Below, in pieces: positions 54,695-63,473 of a DNA stretch of 64,000 nt. The DNA is from Clostridium magnum DSM 2767 (GTDB lineage Bacteria > Bacillota > Clostridia > Clostridiales > Clostridiaceae): assembly GCF_001623875.1 (NCBI RefSeq), contig NZ_LWAE01000002.1:496001-560000 (forward strand), given 5' to 3'. Below the pieces are notes generated by a model, which was given only the letters and a program-made list of their open reading frames with translations, searched no databases and was not told where the DNA came from. Position 1 is the first letter of the stretch. Each line of letters begins with the position of its first letter. The position numbers and the translations under genes were made by a program.

Positions 54695-54785
54695 CTATTG
54701 TCCATAGCTTTTGTTTTTATATAGTGCTTTTATGCATTTTGCAATAGTACTTTAGTGATTAGAAAACATAATTTATAAGTAAAAA

Positions 54786-54875
54786 TCAAGATCCTAGGAA
54801 GCTACCTCCATCTACATGGATAGTCTGACCAGTAATGTAGCTGGAGTCATCAGAGGCTAGATAAACATAAGTAGC
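54786..54875 (-). pseudogene. C-terminal fragment of a short-chain dehydrogenase
   Basis: The minus strand encodes ATYVYLASDDSSYITGQTIH then VDGG and a stop. This is the characteristic end of SDR-family enzymes (LASDxSxYITGQxxxVDGG). Everything upstream is missing and a stop lies directly before it. It abuts the 3' end of the damaged dehalogenase-like gene, which suggests a deletion junction. Confidence 0.85.
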
Positions 54876-54882
54876 CTATAAT

Positions 54883-55578
54883 TTAACGAAGCCAATCTGG
54901 GTTTCCAGGGACAAAGGGCCTTGTACCATATTTTTTCCTGAATTCACCAAGAACAGTTGCAATAACAGCCTCATTATCCTTAAAAGTATCTACAGCTTTT
55001 ATTGATTCCATTTGCTGACTAAAGGGACAGCTGGATATACAAATACCACAGTCAGTTCCATATTGTCTCCATCTAATGTAGCAGGTTTCCTGTTCAATAA
55101 TCCAATTTAAATGCCCATTACTTTCTTTTTCAGGTTCATTTGAAATAGATTCAGAAGGACATGTAAAAGCACAGTTTTTGCAGAGGCTACAAAAATCTTC
55201 AAGTCTACCTCTATGGGTATAAAAATGATAATCTTTAAGTTCTGTTATTCCTACTAATTTTGCACCATACTTTCTAGCGAGACCCTTTATTCTTTTAGTT
55301 ATAATATTTTTGTTCCCTTGAACCTTTTCAGGATTTACTTTGCCTTCAGATAAATGCCTTATATCCTCTAAAAATTCAAAGGCGCAACTTGCCATAGGAG
55401 AGTTTAATGGGTTATAAGTATTAGTGCCTTCACTACAGAGATTGGGTCTTTGTCTTATACTATCATCGATAGCTTTCTTTTCGGGATTTCTACTATAATA
55501 ATCCGCATAGTCTTCACTTCCTTTTTTATATTGAGCTCTAGCCGACATTGTATCTCTTTCATCAACTCTTTTCATCAT
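54883..55578 (-). pseudogene. Reductive-dehalogenase-like protein with in-frame internal deletion
   Basis: The 231-residue frame starts at an ATG 5 bases after AGGGGGA on the minus strand. The N-terminal half (PLNSPMASCAFEFLEDIRHL, then KGLARKYGAKLVGITEL) and the C-terminal half with two [4Fe-4S] motifs (CSLCKNCAFTCP; CGICISSCPF) match reductive-dehalogenase/QueG-like proteins. The corrinoid-binding middle, normally well over 100 residues, is absent: HRGR is joined directly to LEDFC. The protein could still be made and bind Fe-S clusters, but should not catalyse the cobalamin-dependent reaction. Confidence 0.75.
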
Positions 55579-55715
55579 ATTCCCCCTAAAAATAACTAAG
55601 TTAACTATATTTAGCATACTACCTTAGTAAGATGTATTGGAAGGTCTAACTTATGTTATAATTTTATTATTAGAATAAAGTTGATGGTGTTCTAGCAGTA
55701 AAGGGGTTGAAGAAA

Positions 55716-56618
55716 ATGGAGATAAAAAATGTAAAAGGAAATACATTTTGTATTGATACTGGTATGACATATATACCTTTTTATAAAATCAATGATGAAG
55801 AGATTATTATGTTAGATTCAGGATGGAAAAAGGAGAGAGAAGGCATAGACGAACTCTTAGAAAAAAACAACTTTAAAGTAGTTGGTATAATATGTAGTCA
55901 TGCTCACATAGACCATGTAGGAAATAATAAATATTTAAAGGATAAATATAACTGCGTTATCGCTATGTCAGCCTATGAAGCTCTCCTATGTAGCTCTACG
56001 GTAACTCTAAAGGTTTATTATAGCAATGAAACATTGACTGAGGTTACAGAGCATTTTGGACATATGGTTTGTGAAACGGATATTATGATTTCCAATGAGC
56101 AAGATAAAATATATGTATGCGGTATTAAATTCAAAATTCTTCATACACCAGGGCATAGTCCTTCCCACATGTGTATTATTACTCCTGATGATGTTGCCTA
56201 TATAGCAGATGCTCTCATAAGTTATGAAGTCATGGCAGGAGCTAAGATGCCCTATGCTTATATACTGAGAGAGGATCTGAAAAGTAAAGCAAAGCTTTAT
56301 GATTTAGAATGCAGTGAGTATGTGGTGGCGCACAAAGGTATCTATAATGATATTACAAAGCTTATTAGTGATAATATAAATTTCTATAAAAATAGAGCTG
56401 AAAGGGTATGTGCTATAATAGATGATGCTATGACAATGGAAGAAATTCTTAAGGAGGTTGTCAAAAGATTTAATATTCCTGTAAAAAGCAGATATAAATA
56501 TGCTCTAATAGAAAGAATGTTAAGGTCTAACGTTGAATATTTAAACGAAATAGGGGATATAGAGTTAAATATGGATGACGGATTTCTTAAATATTCGAGA
56601 AATTCATCTAGTATCTAA
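55716..56618 (+). CDS. MBL-fold metallo-hydrolase
   Basis: The 300-residue protein has the metallo-beta-lactamase signature SHAHIDHVGNN (HxHxDH) near residue 72, HTPGHSPSH near 150, the Asp ligand in YIADALIS near 165, and VVAHKG near 210. It probably hydrolyses a thioester or ester metabolite. A C-terminal 70-residue helical extension is unassigned. A TTG at 55707 abuts AAGGGG; the ATG at 55716 is the better start. It has its own promoter and is divergent from the dehalogenase-like gene. Confidence 0.88.
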   Translation: MEIKNVKGNTFCIDTGMTYIPFYKINDEEIIMLDSGWKKEREGIDELLEKNNFKVVGIICSHAHIDHVGNNKYLKDKYNCVIAMSAYEALLCSSTVTLKVYYSNETLTEVTEHFGHMVCETDIMISNEQDKIYVCGIKFKILHTPGHSPSHMCIITPDDVAYIADALISYEVMAGAKMPYAYILREDLKSKAKLYDLECSEYVVAHKGIYNDITKLISDNINFYKNRAERVCAIIDDAMTMEEILKEVVKRFNIPVKSRYKYALIERMLRSNVEYLNEIGDIELNMDDGFLKYSRNSSSI

Positions 56619-56665
56619 ATTGTAACACAAAAATTACTAGTATATAATAAATATGAGCTGAAAGG
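56619..56665 (+). promoter_or_regulatory. Strong promoter, duplicate of the one at 11.9 kb
   Basis: TTGTAA (56620-56625), 17 bases, then TATAAT (56643-56648). The block from ATTGTAACA to GCTGAAAGGT matches 11896-11943 in nearly every base. It starts immediately after the stop of the MBL gene, so the kinase gene is transcribed on its own. Confidence 0.75.
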
Positions 56666-56674
56666 TGGGTTTTG

Positions 56675-59455
56675 GTGATTAGCCGTCATTATAAACAAAA
56701 CAAAATTAAATTAAAAAAATATATCGGAAGAAATGTAAATATATTAAAAAAACTTAGGGACAGTGAAAATAACTTTCGAAGTTTTTTTGAAACTATTCAT
56801 GAAATGATTTTTGTGGGAACACTTGATGGAAAAATTATTTATACAAATACAGCAGTATCAGAAAAGCTAGGGTATTCTAGTGAAGAATTAAAAAATATGT
56901 ATATACTTGATGTACATCCAGAACAGTATAGAAAAGAAGCTGAAATAATACTTTTAAAAATGCTAAAAAAAGAGCTAAGTATATGCCCAATTCCGTTAAA
57001 TAGGAAAGATAATAAGTTACTTCCTGTAGAAACTCGTGTTTGGTTTGGAAAATGGGATAATAAAGATGTTATTTATGGATTATCAAAAGACTTATCCTTA
57101 GTTCAAGCTGAGCATGATAAATTTCAAAAACTTTTTGAAAGTAATCCATGTCCAATGGTTATAACCGAAATTGGCAGTAGCAAAGTAATGCAAATTAATG
57201 AAGCTTTTGTTGAGAAAATTGGCTATGAAAGAAGTGAAATTATTGGGAAAACAACGTATGAATTAAATCTTTTTCCTGATTATATTCGCAAAAAAGAATT
57301 GGAAAAACAGATCGTTAATAAGGGGAGTATTAAAAACGAGGAATTGGAAATCTACTCAAAAAATGGTGATAAACTCACAGGACTATTTTCTGGTGAATTA
57401 TTAAATTATATAGGGCATGAATTTTTTCTCACGGTAATGACAGATATAACACAGCGTAAATACGCAGAACAGCAGCTAAAAAACAAATTAGAGGAGTTAA
57501 ATGTATTTTTTGATGTAGCTTTAGATTTATTATGTATAGCAGATTTAGATGGCAAGTTTTTAAAGTTAAATCGACATTGGGAAGAAGCACTTGGTTATTC
57601 GTTACAGGAGTTAGAGGAAAGAAAATTTATGGATTTTATCCATAATGAAGACATACAAAGTACTAAAGAAGCTATGAAGGACTTAAGTTTAAGTAAAATA
57701 ATATCTAATTTTGTGAATAGATATCGCAGTAAAAATGGAGACTATAGATGGATAGAGTGGAGATCGATTGCTTTTAATAATCGCATTTATGCAGCAGCTC
57801 ATGATATTACTGACAGAAAAATAAGGGAACAGGAATTATTTAATGCAAAAAAGGAAGCTGAAGTTGCGAATTTGTTGAAAAGTCAATTTCTTGCTAATAT
57901 GTCCCACGAAATTAGGACACAAATGAATGGAATTATAGGTTTTTTACGACTTCTAGCTGAAACAGAGCTTAATGATGATCAGAGGAGTTATTTAAATGAC
58001 ATAATAAATGCATCTGAAAATCTTACATATATTATTAATGATATTTTAGATATTTCAAAGATTGAGTCTGGTAAGATGGGATTAGAGGAGACTGAAATTA
58101 ATTTAAAAACTATTATTGAGGAAGTAGTTTTATTATTTCAGCCATCAGTAAATAGTAAAAAAAATAGTATTAATTTATTAATACATTCTGATGTTCCGTT
58201 AAAACTTAAGGGTGATAACATAAAGATAAAACAAATATTTAATAACTTGATAAGTAATGCAAATAAGTTTACAGAAGAAGGGAATATAAGTATAACTGTA
58301 AAAAAAATAAGTGATAATAGTGATAAGGTGATTATAGGGGTAGCTGTTGAAGACAATGGAATTGGCATTGAAAAAGATAATATTAAAAAATTATTCAACC
58401 CCTTTGTACAAGCAGATGCATCAACTACTAGAAAGTATGGAGGTTCTGGACTAGGATTATCTATAACTAAGAAAATTATTCAGATGATGAATGGAAAAAT
58501 TAAAGTTAAAAGTGAATTGGGGAAGGGGTCAAAATTCTCTTTTTATATAGAATTATTAAGATGTGAAGATGATGATATGTTAGTTATTAATAGCACTGAA
58601 GATAATGCAAGGAAATTACTTGCAATAAATAGTAATTCTGAAACTAAATATACAGATAATAAGAAGTACGAAAAAAGACGTATAAACACATATAAAAATC
58701 CTCTATCTGTTTTAATTGCTGAGGATAATGAGATCAACAGAAAATTATTAATTAAAATATTACATAATGAAGGTTTTTCTTGTGAATGTGTTGAGAACGG
58801 TAGGTTAGCTGTGAAAAAATGTTTGAGTAAAAAGTATGATATTGTTTTTATGGATTGCCAAATGCCTATGATGGATGGTTATAGAGCATCACTTTTAATC
58901 AGAGAGTTAAGTGAAGAATATATACCCATTATCGCTATGACTGCTAATGCAATGAAAGGTGATAAAGAAAAATGTATTGAGGCCGGAATGACCGGTTATC
59001 TAAGTAAACCAATTGATATTAATAAGCTGAAGCTTATACTATCTAAATATGTTGATAACCAAGTAAAAATAAAAAAAGCAATTGCAGAAAAAACTACACT
59101 GAGATTTCACGATATAGTATTAAAAATTGTTAGTGAATTGAATTTTACCAAAGAAATAGCAGAAGAGCTATTGATGGATTTTATACAAACAATGCCTAAG
59201 TTACTAGATGATTTGGAAAATGCTCTATATGATAAGGATTATTCGGAGGTTACTAGAATTTCACATGGTATTAAAGGTGCAGCAAGCAATCTTCGTATAC
59301 AAGAATTAGCTAAAGTTTGTTTTGAGTTAGAAAAAAAATCCAAATTACAAAATCTAGAGTTATGTACTATTGGGATTAAGGATATAAACAATATATATTT
59401 TAATTTATATATGGATCTTAGCAAAAGAGACCTGAGAGAGGAAAAAAATGATTAA
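56675..59455 (+). CDS. Hybrid histidine kinase (PAS x3, HisKA, HATPase, receiver, HPt)
   Basis: The 926-residue soluble protein has three PAS domains (about 25-140, 145-265, 270-390). Then come a HisKA domain with phospho-His near 411 (NMSHEIRTQMNGI, with Gln for the usual Pro), an ATPase (NGIGIEKDN, GGSGLGLSI), a receiver with Asp near 727 (FMDCQMPMMDG) and an HPt domain with His near 864 (SHGIKGAASNL). It can thus run a full phosphorelay internally. TTG at 56672 and GTG at 56675 compete as start; GTG has better spacing from AAAGGTGGG. It overlaps the response regulator gene by 8 bases. Confidence 0.92.
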   Translation: MISRHYKQNKIKLKKYIGRNVNILKKLRDSENNFRSFFETIHEMIFVGTLDGKIIYTNTAVSEKLGYSSEELKNMYILDVHPEQYRKEAEIILLKMLKKELSICPIPLNRKDNKLLPVETRVWFGKWDNKDVIYGLSKDLSLVQAEHDKFQKLFESNPCPMVITEIGSSKVMQINEAFVEKIGYERSEIIGKTTYELNLFPDYIRKKELEKQIVNKGSIKNEELEIYSKNGDKLTGLFSGELLNYIGHEFFLTVMTDITQRKYAEQQLKNKLEELNVFFDVALDLLCIADLDGKFLKLNRHWEEALGYSLQELEERKFMDFIHNEDIQSTKEAMKDLSLSKIISNFVNRYRSKNGDYRWIEWRSIAFNNRIYAAAHDITDRKIREQELFNAKKEAEVANLLKSQFLANMSHEIRTQMNGIIGFLRLLAETELNDDQRSYLNDIINASENLTYIINDILDISKIESGKMGLEETEINLKTIIEEVVLLFQPSVNSKKNSINLLIHSDVPLKLKGDNIKIKQIFNNLISNANKFTEEGNISITVKKISDNSDKVIIGVAVEDNGIGIEKDNIKKLFNPFVQADASTTRKYGGSGLGLSITKKIIQMMNGKIKVKSELGKGSKFSFYIELLRCEDDDMLVINSTEDNARKLLAINSNSETKYTDNKKYEKRRINTYKNPLSVLIAEDNEINRKLLIKILHNEGFSCECVENGRLAVKKCLSKKYDIVFMDCQMPMMDGYRASLLIRELSEEYIPIIAMTANAMKGDKEKCIEAGMTGYLSKPIDINKLKLILSKYVDNQVKIKKAIAEKTTLRFHDIVLKIVSELNFTKEIAEELLMDFIQTMPKLLDDLENALYDKDYSEVTRISHGIKGAASNLRIQELAKVCFELEKKSKLQNLELCTIGIKDINNIYFNLYMDLSKRDLREEKND

Positions 59456-60104
59456 GATTTTATTAGTTGATGATATGAGAATTGTACGAGAATGTTTAAA
59501 AATGATTATTGAAAAGAATAGTGATTTTGAAGTGGTTGGCAGTGCTTGTAATGGACTTGAAGCTATTGAAATGTGTAAAAAATGCAAACCAGATGTTATT
59601 TTGATGGATGTTATCATGCCTGAACTAAATGGTATTGATGCGATAATGAAAATAAGAGAGGAAAATAAAAAAGTAAAGATCCTTGTTTTATCTTCAATAG
59701 GAGATGAGGATAATATTATGAAATCAATTAAAAATGGTGCAGATGGGTATGTGCTAAAGGATATAGGAGCAGAAGAACTTATATTAGCAATACAATGTAT
59801 AAATAAAGGTTTGAGTTTTGTTCATAAAAATGCATATAGTATTAATATTTCAAATAATTCAGATAAAATGAATAAAATAAACTCGGAAAAACAAATAAAG
59901 ATAAACAGCATTTTTAATGAGCTCACAAATCGAGAAAAGAGTGTTCTTGAATTGGTAGCTGAAGGAATGTCAAATGAAGAAATAGCGGTAGCACTTAATA
60001 TTTCTGAAGGAAGAGTAAGAAATGTGGTTTCAATTCTAATTTCAAAATTTATGCTTAATAGCAGAACTCAATTGGCTGTAACAGCAGTAAAGTTTTATTT
60101 ATAG
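59448..60104 (+). CDS. NarL/FixJ-family response regulator
   Basis: The 218-residue protein has a receiver domain (LLVDDMRIVRE at the start, phospho-Asp near residue 54 in LMDVIMPELNG, Lys in VLKD) and a LuxR-type DNA-binding domain (LTNREKSVLELVAEGMSNEEIAVAL). Overlap with the hybrid kinase gene makes it that kinase's output partner. Targets are unknown; it may act on its own promoter block or on the copy at 11.9 kb. Confidence 0.93.
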   Translation: MIKILLVDDMRIVRECLKMIIEKNSDFEVVGSACNGLEAIEMCKKCKPDVILMDVIMPELNGIDAIMKIREENKKVKILVLSSIGDEDNIMKSIKNGADGYVLKDIGAEELILAIQCINKGLSFVHKNAYSINISNNSDKMNKINSEKQIKINSIFNELTNREKSVLELVAEGMSNEEIAVALNISEGRVRNVVSILISKFMLNSRTQLAVTAVKFYL

Positions 60105-60141
60105 GTAAGGCTTATTGAAAAAATACTTTCTATATATTTAT

Positions 60142-60189
60142 AAAAACTGTGAAGTTTTTAATATTACAATAAAAATTTCACGGTTTTTT
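60142..60189 (+). terminator. Rho-independent terminator after the response regulator
   Basis: AAAAACTGTGAAGTTTTT-type arms (AAAACTGTGAA with TTCACGGTTTT) form a stem followed by T residues. Confidence 0.8.
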
Positions 60190-60290
60190 GTGACATTTGA
60201 CACTATTCTACATTTGGATATATGTGTATAATTCTTAATAGTATGGATGTACTTCTACTTAATTTATATAAGATTTTAAAATTTTATAGA

Positions 60291-60362
60291 GTTGGAAGCG
60301 ATGAAAAATTTCCTATATATGGGCACCTGGGAAGTTTAGAGTTAGTGGTGCACCCTGCCAAC
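60291..60362 (+). promoter_or_regulatory. c-di-GMP-II riboswitch aptamer
   Basis: The sequence has the conserved order of the class II c-di-GMP aptamer: P1 arm GTTGG (60291-60295), then GAAGCGATGAAAAAT, then GGGCACC (60321), GAGTTAGTGGTGC (60340-60352), and the closing P1 arm CCAAC (60358-60362). GCACC and GGTGC pair internally. The closing P1 arm is also the left arm of the terminator that follows, so ligand binding should prevent termination. This predicts an ON switch for the chemoreceptor gene. The comparison is with the Clostridium acetobutylicum aptamer as I remember it. Confidence 0.82.
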
Positions 60363-60393
60363 AATTAATTTAACATTAATTGTTGGCATTTTT
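60357..60393 (+). terminator. Regulated terminator of the riboswitch
   Basis: GCCAACAATTAAT (60357-60369) pairs perfectly with ATTAATTGTTGGC (60375-60387), followed by ATTTTTAT. Its left arm overlaps the aptamer P1 helix, the expected expression platform. Confidence 0.9.
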
Positions 60394-60472
60394 ATATACA
60401 AAATTTCCTGGGAAAAGAATCAGATTTAAAAACAGTTGTTGAATATAATTAACGACAGCTTATAGGGAGTGA

Positions 60473-62200
60473 ATGAGTATAATGATAGATAACATTAAAT
60501 TTGGTAATAAGATAAGAATACTTGCAGTGTCATTGCTAGCATTAATATTTTTAATTGGAATCATTGGGTGCATTGAATTAAAGAAGGATAATGATGAAAT
60601 GATCTCTATGTATAAGGATAGGCTTCTTGCAATTGAGTATTTAAATGATAGTCGTGCTCATGCCAGAGCCATTGAGGCAGATATTTATTATATTATTATA
60701 AATGTAAATAATAAAGAGAAACAAAACGAAAAAATGATGGATATTGAAAAAAGAAAAGTAGAATTTAATGAAAATTTAAGTAAGTATAAAAACATAAAAA
60801 TGGATGAATTTTCAAAAAAGTCAATAATGATAACGGAAAATAACTTAGAGAAATATAGATCAGGAAGAGATGAAGTACTAAAGCTTGCATTGGAAGGGAA
60901 ACAAAAAGAGGCACTAGAACAGTATGTTGCCATTGAAAGTTCAGCTGATGATTTTCAAAATGATTTGAAAGGTTTAGCAGAATATAATGTAAAGCTTGCA
61001 GATAAAACCAAAATTCAAAATGACACTGATTACAGAAATACAATATTTTTGTTTCTTTCAATAATTATATTTTCTATTATTATAGCATTTATAATATCAC
61101 TAGTCATCACAAGAAATATAGTAGTACCTCTTGGAATTGTTTTAAGTCAACTGGGAGTAATATCTAGTGGAGATTTTACTACTAAGATTTCTGATAAGTT
61201 CATGAAGAGAAAAGATGAGATTGGTAGTATTTCCAGAGCTATCTACAACCTTCAGGAGTCATTAAAACCATTGATAGAAAAGGTAAGCAATAGTGCAGAA
61301 AACATAGAAAATGTAGTAGAGATGGTGAAAAATGAAATCTTTGATTTAAATGTAAATATTGAAGAAGTATCTGCAACAACGGAAGAAGTATCAGCAGCTA
61401 TGGAGGAAACAGCTGCTTCTTCAGAAGAGATGGCAGCTACCTCGCAGGAAATAGAAAAGGCGGTACACTCTATAGCAGAAAAATCACAAAAAGGAGCAGA
61501 GCAGGCAGGAGAAATAAATAAAAGAGCTGAGGAAACAAAGGAAAGAGTGAAAGTATCCCAAGAGAAAGCTCATGAAATATTTGTAAATACCAAAGATAAA
61601 CTTGAAAAAGCTATCGAGCAGTCAAAAGTAGTAGAGCAGATAAATATTCTTTCAAAAGCCATTATGCAAATAACAGAACAGACAAATATTCTCGCATTAA
61701 ATGCCGCTATTGAAGCAGCAAGAGCAGGTGAACAAGGAAGAGGATTTGCAGTGGTATCAGAAGAGATAAGAAAGCTTGCAGAAGAATCAAAAAATGCAGT
61801 AGTTGAAATACAGAATATAACAAGTAAAGTAACAGAAGCGGTAAAAAATCTTTCGGAACATTCCAATAATCTTTTATCGTTTATGTCCACAGATGTTGAT
61901 AAGGATTATAAAACAATGATGGAAGTAGCAGACAAATATAGTTATGATGCTAAATTTGTAGATAGTCTTTTAGAAGATTTCAGTTCAACATCAGAAGAAC
62001 TTTTAGCATCCATAAGTGATATATTAAAAACTATAGATGGAGTAGCTATGGCAGCTAATGAAGGAGCGGGAGGCACAACAGATATTGCAAACAGAATATC
62101 AGATGTTAATGATAAGTCTAATGATGTACTGGAACATGTACTAAAAACTAGAGAAAGTGCCGATGAATTAAAAATAAACATTTCTGAATTTAAAATTTAA
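60473..62200 (+). CDS. Methyl-accepting chemotaxis protein
   Basis: The 575-residue chemoreceptor has TM1 (about 12-32), a four-helix-bundle type extracytoplasmic sensor domain (33-188), TM2 (190-212), a HAMP domain (about 213-270) and a cytoplasmic signalling coiled coil whose hairpin tip reads [31 protein letters not shown] (core: [13 protein letters not shown]) near residue 415. It signals to CheA/CheW. ATG 60473 follows GGGAG; an ATG at 60482 is also possible. The c-di-GMP-II riboswitch links its expression to c-di-GMP level. Confidence 0.95.
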   Translation: MSIMIDNIKFGNKIRILAVSLLALIFLIGIIGCIELKKDNDEMISMYKDRLLAIEYLNDSRAHARAIEADIYYIIINVNNKEKQNEKMMDIEKRKVEFNENLSKYKNIKMDEFSKKSIMITENNLEKYRSGRDEVLKLALEGKQKEALEQYVAIESSADDFQNDLKGLAEYNVKLADKTKIQNDTDYRNTIFLFLSIIIFSIIIAFIISLVITRNIVVPLGIVLSQLGVISSGDFTTKISDKFMKRKDEIGSISRAIYNLQESLKPLIEKVSNSAENIENVVEMVKNEIFDLNVNIEEVSATTEEVSAAMEETAASSEEMAATSQEIEKAVHSIAEKSQKGAEQAGEINKRAEETKERVKVSQEKAHEIFVNTKDKLEKAIEQSKVVEQINILSKAIMQITEQTNILALNAAIEAARAGEQGRGFAVVSEEIRKLAEESKNAVVEIQNITSKVTEAVKNLSEHSNNLLSFMSTDVDKDYKTMMEVADKYSYDAKFVDSLLEDFSSTSEELLASISDILKTIDGVAMAANEGAGGTTDIANRISDVNDKSNDVLEHVLKTRESADELKINISEFKI

Positions 62201-62202
62201 AA

Positions 62203-62236
62203 TTTTTATAGAATTGGAAACAATGAAAAATTTCCT
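62203..62236 (+). repeat. Partial duplicate of the riboswitch 5' end
   Basis: TTTTTATAGAATTGGAAACAATGAAAAATTTCC-like sequence (cited in parts: ATAGAATTGGAAACAATG, AAAAATTTCCT) repeats 60284-60313 with few changes. It stops before the GGGCAC core. It flanks the chemoreceptor gene on the other side, so a tandem chemoreceptor copy with its own riboswitch may have been deleted here. Confidence 0.7.
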
Positions 62237-62298
62237 TCCTTCTCTTTTATAAAAAATCATTAATTCCAGTTAATGTGTATCAAAAATGAGAAAAAAAT

Positions 62299-62331
62299 CT
62301 CAATTTGAGATCGATTTTATATCAAATTGAG
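62299..62331. other. Inverted repeat downstream of the chemoreceptor gene
   Basis: CTCAATTTGA (62299-62308) pairs with TCAAATTGAG (62322-62331). It may help end the chemoreceptor transcript. Apart from this repeat, the riboswitch fragment and the terminator at 62440, I see nothing in this 300-base gap. Confidence 0.5.
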
Positions 62332-62439
62332 AAAATTCACAATCTTACCACAAGTTTTCGGGGTTATAACATTGGCATAAGAATTGCTATATATAATTAT
62401 AGTTTGAGATAAATTTTAAGCCCTAAACCCTAAAATAAA

Positions 62440-62480
62440 ATTACTTAAGATCAGCCCTCCTGAACTTAAGTAATTTTTTT
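62440..62480. terminator. Bidirectional terminator between convergent genes
   Basis: ATTACTTAAG (62440-62449) pairs with CTTAAGTAAT (62465-62474), with T-runs on the + side and A-rich sequence on the other. It serves both the chemoreceptor gene and the minus-strand opp genes. Confidence 0.85.
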
Positions 62481-62508
62481 ATTTTATTCTATTCAAGTTT
62501 CATATTTA

Positions 62509-63471
62509 TTAATACAAATGGCAAGCTACTTGGTGACTATTATCTAAAGTCTTTAGCAGAGGTTCCTTTTCCTTACATATGTCCATACATTTAAAACATC
62601 TAGTATGGAATCTGCATCCCTTCGGAGGATTTAGTGGGCTTGGTACATCGCCCTTTAATATAATTCTGTTCTTTTTCTTTTTAGGGTCAGGAACTGGAAT
62701 AGCGGACAAAAGAGCTTGAGTATAAGGATGTTTAGGATCACTGTATAAATTTTTATCATCAGCTAACTCTACAAGCTTTCCAAGGTACATAACTCCAACT
62801 CTGTCGCTTATATGTTTTACTACATTAAGACCATGAGCTATAAATAAGTAAGTTAAATCAAATTCCTTCTGTAAATCTTTCAGCAAATTAAGCACCTGAG
62901 CTTGGATAGAAACGTCAAGAGCAGATACTGGTTCATCACATATAATAAGACTGGGATTAACTGCAAGAGCCCTTGCTATACCGACTCTTTGCCTTTGTCC
63001 ACCGCTAAATTCATGTGGAAATCTGTTTCTGTGGTAAGACGAAAGACCAACACAATCTAATAGTCTTAGTACATTCTTTTCTATTTCTCCTTTTAGACAT
63101 ATATTGTTTATCTTCATAGGTTCAGCAATTATATCACCAATAGTCATTCGTGGATTCAAAGAAGCATAAGGATCTTGGAATATAATCTGTATTTCTTTAG
63201 ATAAGCTTCTTTTTTTAGAACCTTTTAAGTTACATATATCCTGTCCTTGAAAGATGACTTCACCAGAAGTTGGCTTTAAAAGATTAACAAGCATCTTTCC
63301 AGTAGTAGATTTTCCACAACCGGATTCACCAACAAGACCTAAAGTCTCCCCCTTATATATGTCAAAGGAAACATCGTCTACTGCTTTTACATAAGAATTT
63401 TTTTGGGATAAAAATACATTTTCTACATGAAAGTATTGTTTTAGATTTTTAACTTGCAATAAAGCTTCCAT
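62509..63471 (-). CDS. oppF: Oligopeptide/dipeptide ABC transporter ATP-binding protein OppF
   Basis: The 320-residue ATPase has Walker [10 protein letters not shown] near residue 50, Q-loop [19 protein letters not shown], signature [20 protein letters not shown], Walker [15 protein letters not shown], and the C-terminal oligopeptide-family zone with [14 protein letters not shown]. That zone holds four Cys, a cluster-binding pattern in this family. With OppD it powers peptide import. Its start is 3 bases after the oppD stop, so the two are coupled. Confidence 0.94.
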   Translation of the reverse strand: MEALLQVKNLKQYFHVENVFLSQKNSYVKAVDDVSFDIYKGETLGLVGESGCGKSTTGKMLVNLLKPTSGEVIFQGQDICNLKGSKKRSLSKEIQIIFQDPYASLNPRMTIGDIIAEPMKINNICLKGEIEKNVLRLLDCVGLSSYHRNRFPHEFSGGQRQRVGIARALAVNPSLIICDEPVSALDVSIQAQVLNLLKDLQKEFDLTYLFIAHGLNVVKHISDRVGVMYLGKLVELADDKNLYSDPKHPYTQALLSAIPVPDPKKKKNRIILKGDVPSPLNPPKGCRFHTRCFKCMDICKEKEPLLKTLDNSHQVACHLY

Positions 63472-63473
63472 AG

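Noticed and set aside
62203-62236. Second functional c-di-GMP-II riboswitch
   Set aside because: The GGGCAC and GAGTTAGTGGTGC core and the closing P1 arm are missing.
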